A stretch of 64,000 nucleotides of DNA, taken from the NCBI GenBank assembly GCA_036340235.1, contig JAYYZE010000036.1:62001-126000 (forward strand), written 5' to 3'. Below the pieces are notes generated by a model. That model was not told where the DNA came from, did no database searches, and worked only from the letters and a program-made list of their open reading frames with translations. How positions within the stretch are numbered: the first letter of the stretch is position 1; every line of letters starts with the position of its first letter. The translations under genes and the position numbers were made by a program. The stretch comes from GCA-2862585 sp036340235. Its GTDB lineage: Bacteria > Bacteroidota > Bacteroidia > Flavobacteriales > UBA7312. Shown piece by piece: positions 25,550 through 33,866 of the stretch.

Positions 25550-27073
25550 ATGGTTAGGACGAAAATCCCTTTTTATGAAGTGAATTTTTTTAGTCAGTTA
25601 GTAAATGACTATCTGTCTGATGAGCCAGCTTTATCCACTTTTTACAATCGGTCCAATAAGTTAGAAAATTATCAGTCTCAGATTATAGAAAAGCAACAGC
25701 ATCCCGTCGACAGAGAGTTGTTAGTTAAGGTCTTGAAAGAACAAAACAAGTCCGTACCCTTGAGTGAATTTTCCCTAACTAATATTAATCTGCTACTTAG
25801 TCCCAATTCATTTACGATTACTACAGGCCATCAATTGTGTTTGTTTAGTGGACCCTTGTATGTCATTTACAAAATTATATCTACCATAAAACTAGCTAAG
25901 ACACTTCGTGCAAGCTATCCGAAATACCATTTTGTACCTGTGTTTTGGTTAGCATCAGAGGACCATGATTTTGATGAAATAAATCATATAAACATTTTTG
26001 GCAGACGCATTGAGTGGAAAACTAATCAGACAGGACCAGTTGGCAAAATGGCCCTTTCAGAGGTTCCAAAATTATTGAAAGAGTTGAAGGAACTTATGGG
26101 TGAGGGGGGGAATGCCGAGCGATTGATGACTATGTTTGAGTCTGCATACAAAAGAGATAGTTTAGCGCAAGCTAGCCGTTTTCTCGTAAATGAACTTTTT
26201 AAAGAATATGGCTTACTAATAATAGATGGTGATGACCCACTGCTAAAATCAACTTTCGTTGAGGTGATGAAAAAAGATATAATAGATCATGCTTTCTATC
26301 CTCTTTTTAAAAAACAATCTGATTTGTTATCGAAACACTATCACGCCCAGGCCCATTTTCGGAAAGTTAATTTTTTTGAGCTAACCAATCAACAACGTAA
26401 GCGGCTGACTGAACCCATCAGCGAATCGTTAATCTACAACGAGCCAGGACGCTTTAGTCCAAATGTATTGATGCGTCCTCTATATCAAGAGAAAATACTT
26501 CCTAATTTAGCATATATTGGGGGTGGTGCTGAAGTGGCCTATTGGATGCAATTAAAGACAGCTTTTGAAACCGAAAAAATTCCTTTTCCAATCTTAGTTT
26601 TGCGACCTTCCGCACTCCTAATTAGGCCTAATCAACTTAAAAAATTGAATCAACTTGGCTTATCATCTGTTGATTTATTTCAATCTGAATCGACCCTTCA
26701 TAAATCATACGTTTATAAGCAAAGTGAACTAGACATTGAGAACGAAAGTGTAGCTTTAATTCAATTATTTGATGGCTTAAAACAGAGATTTAACACCACC
26801 GCTCAAAGACCGATTATTGACGCCGAATACCAACGTCAGAGCAAGGCCCTCGAAAAGCTACATAAAAAGCTAATCAAGATAGAGAAACAAAATCACCAAA
26901 CAGCCTTAACACACATTACCAAGCTCAAAAGTCAACTTTTCCCCAATGGAAACTTGCAAGAACGTCACGATAGTTTTATACCTTACTTTATGAACTATGG
27001 TGATAACTTTATGAAAATATTAAATGAAGAATTAAATCCACTAGATTCAAATTTTGTAGTTTTATCTCTTTGA
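25550..27073 (+). CDS. bshC: Bacillithiol biosynthesis cysteine-adding enzyme BshC
   Basis: The 507-aa protein fits BshC: TITTGHQLCLFSGPLY (~84-99), FVPVFWLASEDHDFDEINH (~118-136), GPVGKM, and YIGGGAEVAYWMQLK near 322-336. BshC joins cysteine to GlcN-malate to finish bacillithiol, the main low-molecular-weight thiol in this phylum. I chose ATG 25550 because a GTG at 25544 would overlap the promoter box. bshB1 is 24 kb away, bshA is absent from the window. A C-terminal coiled coil (SKALEKLHKKLIKIEKQN) is also typical. guaA follows after 6 bases. A run of seven G occurs at 26104-26110. Confidence 0.95.
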   Translation: MVRTKIPFYEVNFFSQLVNDYLSDEPALSTFYNRSNKLENYQSQIIEKQQHPVDRELLVKVLKEQNKSVPLSEFSLTNINLLLSPNSFTITTGHQLCLFSGPLYVIYKIISTIKLAKTLRASYPKYHFVPVFWLASEDHDFDEINHINIFGRRIEWKTNQTGPVGKMALSEVPKLLKELKELMGEGGNAERLMTMFESAYKRDSLAQASRFLVNELFKEYGLLIIDGDDPLLKSTFVEVMKKDIIDHAFYPLFKKQSDLLSKHYHAQAHFRKVNFFELTNQQRKRLTEPISESLIYNEPGRFSPNVLMRPLYQEKILPNLAYIGGGAEVAYWMQLKTAFETEKIPFPILVLRPSALLIRPNQLKKLNQLGLSSVDLFQSESTLHKSYVYKQSELDIENESVALIQLFDGLKQRFNTTAQRPIIDAEYQRQSKALEKLHKKLIKIEKQNHQTALTHITKLKSQLFPNGNLQERHDSFIPYFMNYGDNFMKILNEELNPLDSNFVVLSL

Positions 27074-27079
27074 TTTTAA

Positions 27080-28615
27080 ATGACTAAGGAAACTGTTTTA
27101 ATACTCGATTTTGGTTCACAATATACCCAACTTATAGCCCGAAGAGTTAGGGAATTAAACATATACAGTGAAATACACCCATTCAATAAAATACCTCCTA
27201 TTACGGAAGATATAAAAGGCGTATTATTGTCAGGCAGTCCTTACTCAACATTGGATGAAAATGCCCCTTCGCTAGATCTTTCGCAGATTAGGAGTCACGT
27301 CCCAATTTTAGGAATTTGCTACGGTGCTCAATACCTGGCACATTCCAATGGTGCAGTTGTTCTTCCGTCACAAATTCGTGAGTATGGTAGGGCTAATTTA
27401 TCGATGGTGGATCAGTCAAACGCTCTCTTTTCAAATGTAAATGAAGGCAGTCAAGTATGGATGAGTCATGGGGATACCATTTCTAACCTTACCAATCGGT
27501 TTAAAAAAATTGCTTCTACCAAAGACGTCGATGTAGCTGGTTATCAAATTGAAGGCGAACATACCTATGGCATACAATTTCATCCCGAAGTGTTTCATTC
27601 TACCGATGGTAAAACGTTATTTTCTAACTTTTTATTATCAATCTGCCAATGTTCACAGGACTGGACACCAGAATCTTTTGTAGAACAAATAGTTGTAGAG
27701 CTGAGGCGCCAACTAGCAAATGATAAAGTAGTTCTTGGATTGTCTGGTGGAGTTGACTCCACGGTCGCTGGTGTTCTTTTGAATATAGCTATAGGTGAAA
27801 ATCTATATTGTATTTTTGTAGACAACGGTTTGTTGAGAAAAAACGAATTTCAAAGTGTGTTGGATCAATATAAAGAAATGGGTTTAAACGTTAAAGGAGT
27901 TGATGCCAAGGATCGTTTTTATGAGGCACTAAACGGCCTTAGCGATCCCGAAGCTAAAAGAAAAGCTATAGGTGCCGCCTTTATAGACGTATTTGATGAC
28001 GAAGCTAAGCAAATCAAAGACGTGAAGTGGTTGGCACAAGGTACTATTTATCCAGATGTAATAGAGTCCGTATCCGCTACTGGTGGACCCTCATCAACCA
28101 TAAAGTCCCATCACAATGTGGGTGGTTTGCCCGATTTTATGAAGTTAAAAATTGTTGAACCTCTTAAATCACTATTCAAAGACGAAGTAAGGCGAATTGG
28201 TAAATCATTAGGAATTGATAAATCCATACTTGGCAGGCATCCTTTTCCTGGTCCCGGATTAGCCATCAGAATTCTTGGTGAAGTAACTCCTCAAAATGTG
28301 AACTTGTTGCAGAAGGTGGATGATATTTTTATCTCTTCCCTTAAAAGCGCTGATTTATATGATTCTGTTTGGCAAGCAGGTGCAATCCTTTTGCCAGTGC
28401 ATTCGGTAGGAGTGATGGGTGATGAACGCACCTATGAAAAGGCGGTTGCATTGAGAGCTGTTGAGTCCACTGATGGAATGACAGCCGATTGGGTTCATCT
28501 GCCGTATGACTTTTTAGCACAAGTGTCTAGTTCTATAATAAACAGAGTAAAAGGCGTTAACAGAGTAGTGTATGATATTAGTTCAAAACCCCCAGCAACT
28601 ATAGAATGGGAGTAA
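27080..28615 (+). CDS. guaA: GMP synthase (glutamine-hydrolysing)
   Basis: The 511-aa enzyme converts XMP to GMP. The class I glutamine amidotransferase triad is visible: Cys80 (ILGICYGAQ), His168 and Glu170 (QFHPEVF). The ATP-pyrophosphatase P-loop is SGGVDST at 222-228, and the C-terminal dimerisation domain ends with SSKPPATIEWE, the invariant GuaA terminus. Length is normal. It is 6 bases after bshC and 33 before the LysM gene, probably one operon. Confidence 0.98.
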   Translation: MTKETVLILDFGSQYTQLIARRVRELNIYSEIHPFNKIPPITEDIKGVLLSGSPYSTLDENAPSLDLSQIRSHVPILGICYGAQYLAHSNGAVVLPSQIREYGRANLSMVDQSNALFSNVNEGSQVWMSHGDTISNLTNRFKKIASTKDVDVAGYQIEGEHTYGIQFHPEVFHSTDGKTLFSNFLLSICQCSQDWTPESFVEQIVVELRRQLANDKVVLGLSGGVDSTVAGVLLNIAIGENLYCIFVDNGLLRKNEFQSVLDQYKEMGLNVKGVDAKDRFYEALNGLSDPEAKRKAIGAAFIDVFDDEAKQIKDVKWLAQGTIYPDVIESVSATGGPSSTIKSHHNVGGLPDFMKLKIVEPLKSLFKDEVRRIGKSLGIDKSILGRHPFPGPGLAIRILGEVTPQNVNLLQKVDDIFISSLKSADLYDSVWQAGAILLPVHSVGVMGDERTYEKAVALRAVESTDGMTADWVHLPYDFLAQVSSSIINRVKGVNRVVYDISSKPPATIEWE

Positions 28616-28648
28616 TTACATACACAAAAGAGTTAATTCTATAAAACT

Positions 28649-29995
28649 ATGCTGCGATTTGTTATTATTTTTATTCTGCTCATTTTTTGTGCTGATGTCA
28701 GTGCTCAAAATCGAGATACCATTGTGGATGGAAAACCATTCAAAATACATGAAGTCCAACCCCGTGAAACCTTATTTGGAATTTCTCGACTCTATAATGT
28801 GGATTTAAATCAACTAGTTGTAAAAAATCCTGTCGTGATCGAAGGACTTCATATTGGGTATCCCTTGCTAATCCCAACCAACAATATTGTTGATATAGCG
28901 GAAAATGAAGACACTCTTCAAACACCAATTATGGAATTTAGTGAGCCTATAAATGAAGTTGTTTCCATTGACATTATTCCAAACGATTCTTGTGTCAAAA
29001 TAGCACTTTTACTTCCTTTTTACCTGGATTTAAACGATTCGTTAAGATCTAAAAACGGTGACTTTGTTTATCCAAAATCTCAAGTGGCTATCGACTATTC
29101 TACTGGATTTCAGATTGCTTTAGACACCCTAAAAGCCTATGGGTTTTCAGCTGACATTATGTATTTTGATGTGCCAAACGACTCAGTGTTACAAACTATA
29201 TTAAGTGAAAATATATTGTTTGATAGGGATATCATATTTGGCCCATTACACATTAGACATTTTGAACAATTAGCCAAACATTATGGTTATGATAAAAATA
29301 AAACCCTGATTTCTCCACTTTCTCACAAAAGTGTTTCTGGTAATTACTTAAATGTTGTACAAGCCACGCCAACCGCTCATGTACAATTAGACTCCCTGAC
29401 AACACATTTATTAAAAAAGTTTTCCGAAGATAAAATTGTCGTAATGGGCTTCGGCAAAGAATATGAACTAATTAAACACACCAAAGATTTATTGAGTCAA
29501 CAAATAGTGTTACAAAAATGCAAAGTAGTATCACTTGACGAAAATAACATAAATAACAGACCATATTTACAAAGTCAATTGGATATTAACCGAAATGTGG
29601 TAATAATACCATCAAACAATCGCGCATTTGTCAGTAGAATATTGCCTATTTTATCCAGTATGGAAGATACCTCAATTACGGTCTATGGATTAGAAACATG
29701 GAATAAATTTGATAACCTTGACTTTGATGATTTGGAAAAGTTGAACGTACACATCCCAATATACACGCCTAAATCTGATAAAGACTTTCATCTTACTTTT
29801 GTAAATAATTATATAGATAAGTTTGGATCATATCCTAGTAAATATGCCTTTTCGGCCTATTGGCAAGCATTATATTTTTTATCCAAAGAGTTTAATTATT
29901 TATTCAACTTTAAATACTACAATTCGGAATCATTCAAGTCTTGTACAACCTTTGATATTACTCAATTTATTAATTATCAGCAAATTAACTATTGA
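28649..29995 (+). CDS. LysM and periplasmic-binding-fold protein
   Basis: This 448-aa exported protein has a signal peptide (ending ADVSAQ, ~20), a LysM domain at about 34-75 (HEVQPRETLFGISRLYNVDL ... GYPLLIP) for peptidoglycan binding, and then a type I periplasmic-binding-like fold from ~115 (KIALLLPFYLDLNDS, GFQIALDTLKAYG, ILFDRDIIFGPLH). This architecture is common in Bacteroidota next to guaA and is annotated as PBP1 and LysM domain protein. The absence of transporter genes suggests a structural or sensory envelope role like LpoA rather than nutrient uptake; that is inference. Confidence 0.85.
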   Translation: MLRFVIIFILLIFCADVSAQNRDTIVDGKPFKIHEVQPRETLFGISRLYNVDLNQLVVKNPVVIEGLHIGYPLLIPTNNIVDIAENEDTLQTPIMEFSEPINEVVSIDIIPNDSCVKIALLLPFYLDLNDSLRSKNGDFVYPKSQVAIDYSTGFQIALDTLKAYGFSADIMYFDVPNDSVLQTILSENILFDRDIIFGPLHIRHFEQLAKHYGYDKNKTLISPLSHKSVSGNYLNVVQATPTAHVQLDSLTTHLLKKFSEDKIVVMGFGKEYELIKHTKDLLSQQIVLQKCKVVSLDENNINNRPYLQSQLDINRNVVIIPSNNRAFVSRILPILSSMEDTSITVYGLETWNKFDNLDFDDLEKLNVHIPIYTPKSDKDFHLTFVNNYIDKFGSYPSKYAFSAYWQALYFLSKEFNYLFNFKYYNSESFKSCTTFDITQFINYQQINY

Positions 29996-30066
29996 TTTGT
30001 AGTTGTTGCAAACAAGCCAATATTCATCTCCTGTAAAAAAATAGTATATTAGTAAAAAACTTAACT

Positions 30067-31545
30067 GTGCGTATTATTATTCTATTTTCCATATTGCTTT
30101 TATGTACAATCAGTTTAAAAAGCCAGACCTATAATGGTGCTACTGGCGCCATTCCTGATAATAACACATGGACCTCTTTTACTCTGAACGTATCAAATTT
30201 AGCAAGTTCAGATTGTGAAATCATTGTTTGTATTGACATTACACACACATGGGTATCTGATCTTGACATTGAGTTAGAATCGCCAAGTGGAACGACTATA
30301 GTATTGACGTCAGATAATGGAGGCTCTGGAAATAATTATTTAAACACCTGCTTTGATGCGTCAGCGTCGACGCCCATCGCCAATGGCTTTGCACCATTTA
30401 TAGGAAGCTATTTGCCAGAAGGAGACTTGTCTGTTTTTAACAATCAAAACCCAAATGGACAATGGATTCTTTGGATACGTGACGACGCTTGGTTTGACAC
30501 CGGCACATTAAATTCATGGTCGATTGAATTTAATAATTGTGTTAATTCTGGACCACAATCTGGTTGCACAGATTCAACCGCTGTTAATTACGATTCAAAT
30601 GCTGTTGATGACGATGGTAGTTGTATTCCTATATCGCCATTCTGTACGGATTCTACTTACACTTTTCCAGCATCTGTTGATGTACCGAGCCCAGGCTTTG
30701 GTCCTAATTACGATTGCCTATATACTTCACCAAATCCAGCCTGGTATTATCTTCAAATTTCTGAATCTGGTGATTTAGTCATAGAAATGTATTCGGATCC
30801 TTTCCAAGACATCGATTTTATTGTTTGGGGACCATTAAATTCATATTCAGGAGTGTTTAATTCCCTAAATAGTTCATTAGTAGAAGATTGTAGTTACAGT
30901 GCTAGTGGAAATGAAACGGCAATTATCACCAACTCTCAAGTAGGTGATATCTATATCTTTCTTATTACAAACTACTCAAACCAGGAATGTAACATTATTT
31001 TTCAGCAAACAAGTGGCGATGGTGCCACTGACTGTGATATTGTCGAGTGTAATCACAATGCAGGTATAGGAGCTTCTATCGATTTTTGCTCTTATGATGG
31101 TATCTCCAATTTATTTGATGTTTTGACAGATAATCCTGATTCTAATGGCGTTTGGATACCACCGCTTGCTGGAGATTTTTTGGGAACTTTTGACCCAACA
31201 AATAACTCTCCAGGTGAGTATGCATATTTGGTTTCCGATTGTGATGTAAGCGATACTGCTTTTGTAACCGTTTCTATTTATAATGCCAATGCTGGTGATG
31301 ATAGCGTGATCAGCTTGTGTGATACTGATGAACCAATAAACTTGTTCGATGAAGTCCCAGGAAATCCTGACCAAAATGGAAATTGGTCGCCATTATTACC
31401 TAATGGGTATTTAGGTTTTTTTGACCCTAACCAGAACCTTTCTGGAATTTATACGTATAATGTAACAATAAATGATTGTACAGATAGCTCTACCATTAAT
31501 ATTCAGACATCAAGTGTACAGCCATCGCCAATAATCTATGACTAA
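30067..31545 (+). CDS. Secreted P-domain protein with tandem adhesin repeats, no sorting domain
   Basis: The 492-aa protein uses a GTG start giving the signal peptide MRIIILFSILLLCTISLKSQ. A proprotein-convertase P-like domain covers ~20-160 (VCIDITHTWVSDLDIELESP ... NGQWILWIRDDAWFDTG). A GCTDSTAVNYDSNAVDDDGSC motif lies at ~168-190, a second beta domain at ~195-325, then two tandem ~75-residue repeats (~333-407 and 408-480: NAG...LFDxxxxNPDxNGxWxPxLxxxxLGxFDP). It stops at PSPIIYD with no type A or B sorting domain. It heads a run of three secreted genes. It may be a surface adhesin delivered with the third gene's product. Genes nearby on the minus strand are unrelated. Confidence 0.8.
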   Translation: MRIIILFSILLLCTISLKSQTYNGATGAIPDNNTWTSFTLNVSNLASSDCEIIVCIDITHTWVSDLDIELESPSGTTIVLTSDNGGSGNNYLNTCFDASASTPIANGFAPFIGSYLPEGDLSVFNNQNPNGQWILWIRDDAWFDTGTLNSWSIEFNNCVNSGPQSGCTDSTAVNYDSNAVDDDGSCIPISPFCTDSTYTFPASVDVPSPGFGPNYDCLYTSPNPAWYYLQISESGDLVIEMYSDPFQDIDFIVWGPLNSYSGVFNSLNSSLVEDCSYSASGNETAIITNSQVGDIYIFLITNYSNQECNIIFQQTSGDGATDCDIVECNHNAGIGASIDFCSYDGISNLFDVLTDNPDSNGVWIPPLAGDFLGTFDPTNNSPGEYAYLVSDCDVSDTAFVTVSIYNANAGDDSVISLCDTDEPINLFDEVPGNPDQNGNWSPLLPNGYLGFFDPNQNLSGIYTYNVTINDCTDSSTINIQTSSVQPSPIIYD

Positions 31546-31552
31546 TTTTTAG

Positions 31553-31560
31553 TATTTTTG
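31553..31560 (+). promoter_or_regulatory. Possible internal promoter before the second secreted gene
   Basis: TATTTTTG fits TAnnTTTG 19 bases before the ATG at 31580. No -33 TTG is seen at the right distance, so the 30-33 kb genes may still share a transcript. Confidence 0.4.
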
Positions 31561-31579
31561 TAACTTAATAATTCAAATT

Positions 31580-32185
31580 ATGAAACATTTTTTCCTACTA
31601 CCTTTATTGATGATATTTATATTTACAATTACTTGTAAAGGTCAGCAAACTATTTGTGAGGATGTGGCTGGTCTCGAAACCTATTCGGTTGCTCCTTCTA
31701 ACCCTGCTAATACATTTTTATGGTCTTCTAGTTCGGCATCAGTGGTTTTTAGCTCTACCAACACTTTAACTACTTCAGTAAACTGGAGTGGAGTAAATGC
31801 TGGTGTGTATACTATTTCTTTTACTGAAACCAACTCTATAGGTTGTGATAGTACTGTTAATTTAACAGTTACAATTAATTCTTCTCCTAGTTTGACTATT
31901 GCTACCGTTGAAGTTTGTGAAGGAACAGTAATTGCACAAGTTACAGCCAATGTGGTTAATGGTACTCAACCCATTACTTATAATTGGGGCCAGCCAGGCA
32001 ATACAGCAACTGAAAACCTAGACTTGGACCTAGTAGGCACTGGTTACAATGGAGGAGACATTTCTTCAGTATTAAATCTAACCCAATCGGTTACTGCTAC
32101 CGATGCAAATGGGTGTTCGGCTACTGTTAATACCAACATAGTAGATGTGGTACCAAATCCAGAACCCGGTGTTATAACATTCTAA
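31580..32185 (+). CDS. Secreted Ig/PKD-like protein, no sorting domain
   Basis: This 201-aa protein has a signal peptide (MKHFFLLPLLMIFIFTITCKGQ) and two Ig-like modules: residues ~24-105 (ICEDVAGLETYSV ... SIGCDSTVNLTVTI) and ~108-190 (VCEGTVIAQVTANV ... DANGCSATVNTNIV). It stops at PNPEPGVITF, a place where such repeat proteins usually carry a linker into the next domain. It has no T9SS domain. The next gene starts 1 base after its stop, so the two are probably translated together. It looks like a small adhesin subunit; function is unknown. Confidence 0.75.
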   Translation: MKHFFLLPLLMIFIFTITCKGQQTICEDVAGLETYSVAPSNPANTFLWSSSSASVVFSSTNTLTTSVNWSGVNAGVYTISFTETNSIGCDSTVNLTVTINSSPSLTIATVEVCEGTVIAQVTANVVNGTQPITYNWGQPGNTATENLDLDLVGTGYNGGDISSVLNLTQSVTATDANGCSATVNTNIVDVVPNPEPGVITF

Positions 32186-32186
32186 A

Positions 32187-33251
32187 ATGACTGCCTTGAG
32201 AATTATCTTTGTAACTGCATTGTTGCATTTTACATTTTCATGTTTTTCTCAATTAAAGGAGGTTTGTATTGGTGATACCATAGACTTTCGTTCCAAACCT
32301 TTTGAAGATAATAATATATTCGAATGGGAATTTATTTTAGACCAAGGAGCAAATATCATTGGTAATCAAAATGACAGTATTCTTCGAGTATATTTTGACA
32401 CACCTGGTGACTATATTTTGCAGTTCAGAGAGTTTGCTCTTAGTGACTGCTTTGGATTAGTCGAGCAGAATATAAGGGCGCTTCCTAATCCAATTGCTGC
32501 CTTTGAAAATAACCCTATTTGTGTATATGATTCGGCTTCCTTTATTAATAATTCTTTCTCAGAGGATGGCATACAGTCCACAGTGTGGAAAATTGGCAAT
32601 CAAACTTTTGACGATTATAACCTCAATTATATTTTTAATGAAGTTGGAGATTACATGGTTGAATTATCGATTGTAAGTAATAGTGGATGTTCTGACAGAG
32701 AGGCCTTGCAATTTAGCATAGCTGATAGACCAACAGCCGATTTTTATTTCACGCCTGAAAATATAACCACTTTAAATCCTGAAGTTAATTTTTTTAATTT
32801 ATCAAATGTAGGATCCGTATTTTGGGATTTTGGAGATAGTACAACTTCTTATGTATGGGAGCCTAATCACATTTATAATTCACCAGGTTTTTTTGACGTG
32901 ACTTTGCATTTGAGTGACGAATTAGGTTGTCAAGATTCAATTACAAAAACCCTTCTGGTCTCTGACGAAATTATATTTTATTTACCTACCTCTTTTACGC
33001 CAGACGGCGATGGTGTCAACGATACTTTCGGACCAAAAGGATATTTGATGGATACATACGCCTATTATGAGTTGAAAATCTTTAATCGCTGGGGAGAGTG
33101 TATTTTCATGTCTAATGATTTAAATAATAGCTGGGATGGTACCAAAAATAACAGAGATGTACAAACTGGTCTTTACCATTGGTCGCTTCGAATCAATAAT
33201 AGTTTTGGAAAAAAAGTTAGAGAGATAGGAGAGCTGACGCTCATTAGGTAA
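32187..33251 (+). CDS. PKD-domain protein with T9SS type B (gliding-motility type) sorting domain
   Basis: The 354-aa protein has a signal peptide (ending FSCFSQ), PKD-like modules at ~22-100, ~105-185 and ~187-265 (VFWDFGDSTTSYVWEPNHIY), and a C-terminal CHU_C/type B sorting domain at ~268-354: SFTPDGDGVNDTF, YYELKIFNRWGECIF, NNSWDGTKN, GLYHW and a terminal GELTLIR. It is exported by T9SS. No PorP/SprF-type partner lies beside it, unlike sprB loci. It is 1 base after the second secreted gene and ends exactly next to the stop of convergent lolA. Confidence 0.88.
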   Translation: MTALRIIFVTALLHFTFSCFSQLKEVCIGDTIDFRSKPFEDNNIFEWEFILDQGANIIGNQNDSILRVYFDTPGDYILQFREFALSDCFGLVEQNIRALPNPIAAFENNPICVYDSASFINNSFSEDGIQSTVWKIGNQTFDDYNLNYIFNEVGDYMVELSIVSNSGCSDREALQFSIADRPTADFYFTPENITTLNPEVNFFNLSNVGSVFWDFGDSTTSYVWEPNHIYNSPGFFDVTLHLSDELGCQDSITKTLLVSDEIIFYLPTSFTPDGDGVNDTFGPKGYLMDTYAYYELKIFNRWGECIFMSNDLNNSWDGTKNNRDVQTGLYHWSLRINNSFGKKVREIGELTLIR

Positions 33252-33866
33252 TTACCTCAAATCTATTACATCTACACCTGGATATTTAGCTAAGCTGAAT
33301 TTAAAAAAATCTTCAGAAAACGATTTGTTTGTTAAGAACTTATCAATGACGTAGGTGTACTGACTGCCTTGTTTATCGATCATAGTGAATGAGCTGATTT
33401 CCATTTTTGACTTATGAATTTTCATTTCTACTTTGGAAAATGGACCATTTTTTGTTGGAAATAAATTGATATTGTGATACTTTCCGTCATCACTAACGTA
33501 CTTGTATTTATAGCCATTTTCGTATATTGTAAATAAACTGGATGGATTTAATGTTTCGTCTTCATTGCCATCGGAGATATTCACTTCATTTTCTTCGATT
33601 AAATAAATCCAGGTACTTTCACCATCTGAAATGATAAGTTGGTCATCAGTTTTGAGTTTAAAAGCGTTTCCTTTGACATAGATTATTCCTTTTTGACTTT
33701 CATTGACTTGGGCGATTTCACTATAAAATACATTAGTGAAATGAGCTTCAATAGACGAATAAGAGCTAGTTTTTTGGCTTAGTTTATCGAGAATGATTTT
33801 AGCTGTTTGTTCTTGACCAAATGAAAGTAAAGGAAATACAAAAAGGAGTAATGCAAATCGTATCAT
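33252..33866 (-). CDS. lolA: Outer-membrane lipoprotein carrier protein LolA
   Basis: The 204-aa periplasmic protein has a signal peptide (MIRFALLLFVFPLLSFGQ) and the LolA pattern: SSIEAHFTNVFYSE, KGIIYVKGNAFKLKT, LIISDGESTWIYL and a C-terminal PGVDVIDLR. It ferries lipoproteins across the periplasm; this window encodes many lipoproteins and no other Lol component. Its start overlaps the ftsK stop (4 bases), so the two are coupled, a common arrangement in Bacteroidota. Stop codons of lolA and the convergent type B gene are directly adjacent. Confidence 0.93.
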   Translation of the reverse strand: MIRFALLLFVFPLLSFGQEQTAKIILDKLSQKTSSYSSIEAHFTNVFYSEIAQVNESQKGIIYVKGNAFKLKTDDQLIISDGESTWIYLIEENEVNISDGNEDETLNPSSLFTIYENGYKYKYVSDDGKYHNINLFPTKNGPFSKVEMKIHKSKMEISSFTMIDKQGSQYTYVIDKFLTNKSFSEDFFKFSLAKYPGVDVIDLR

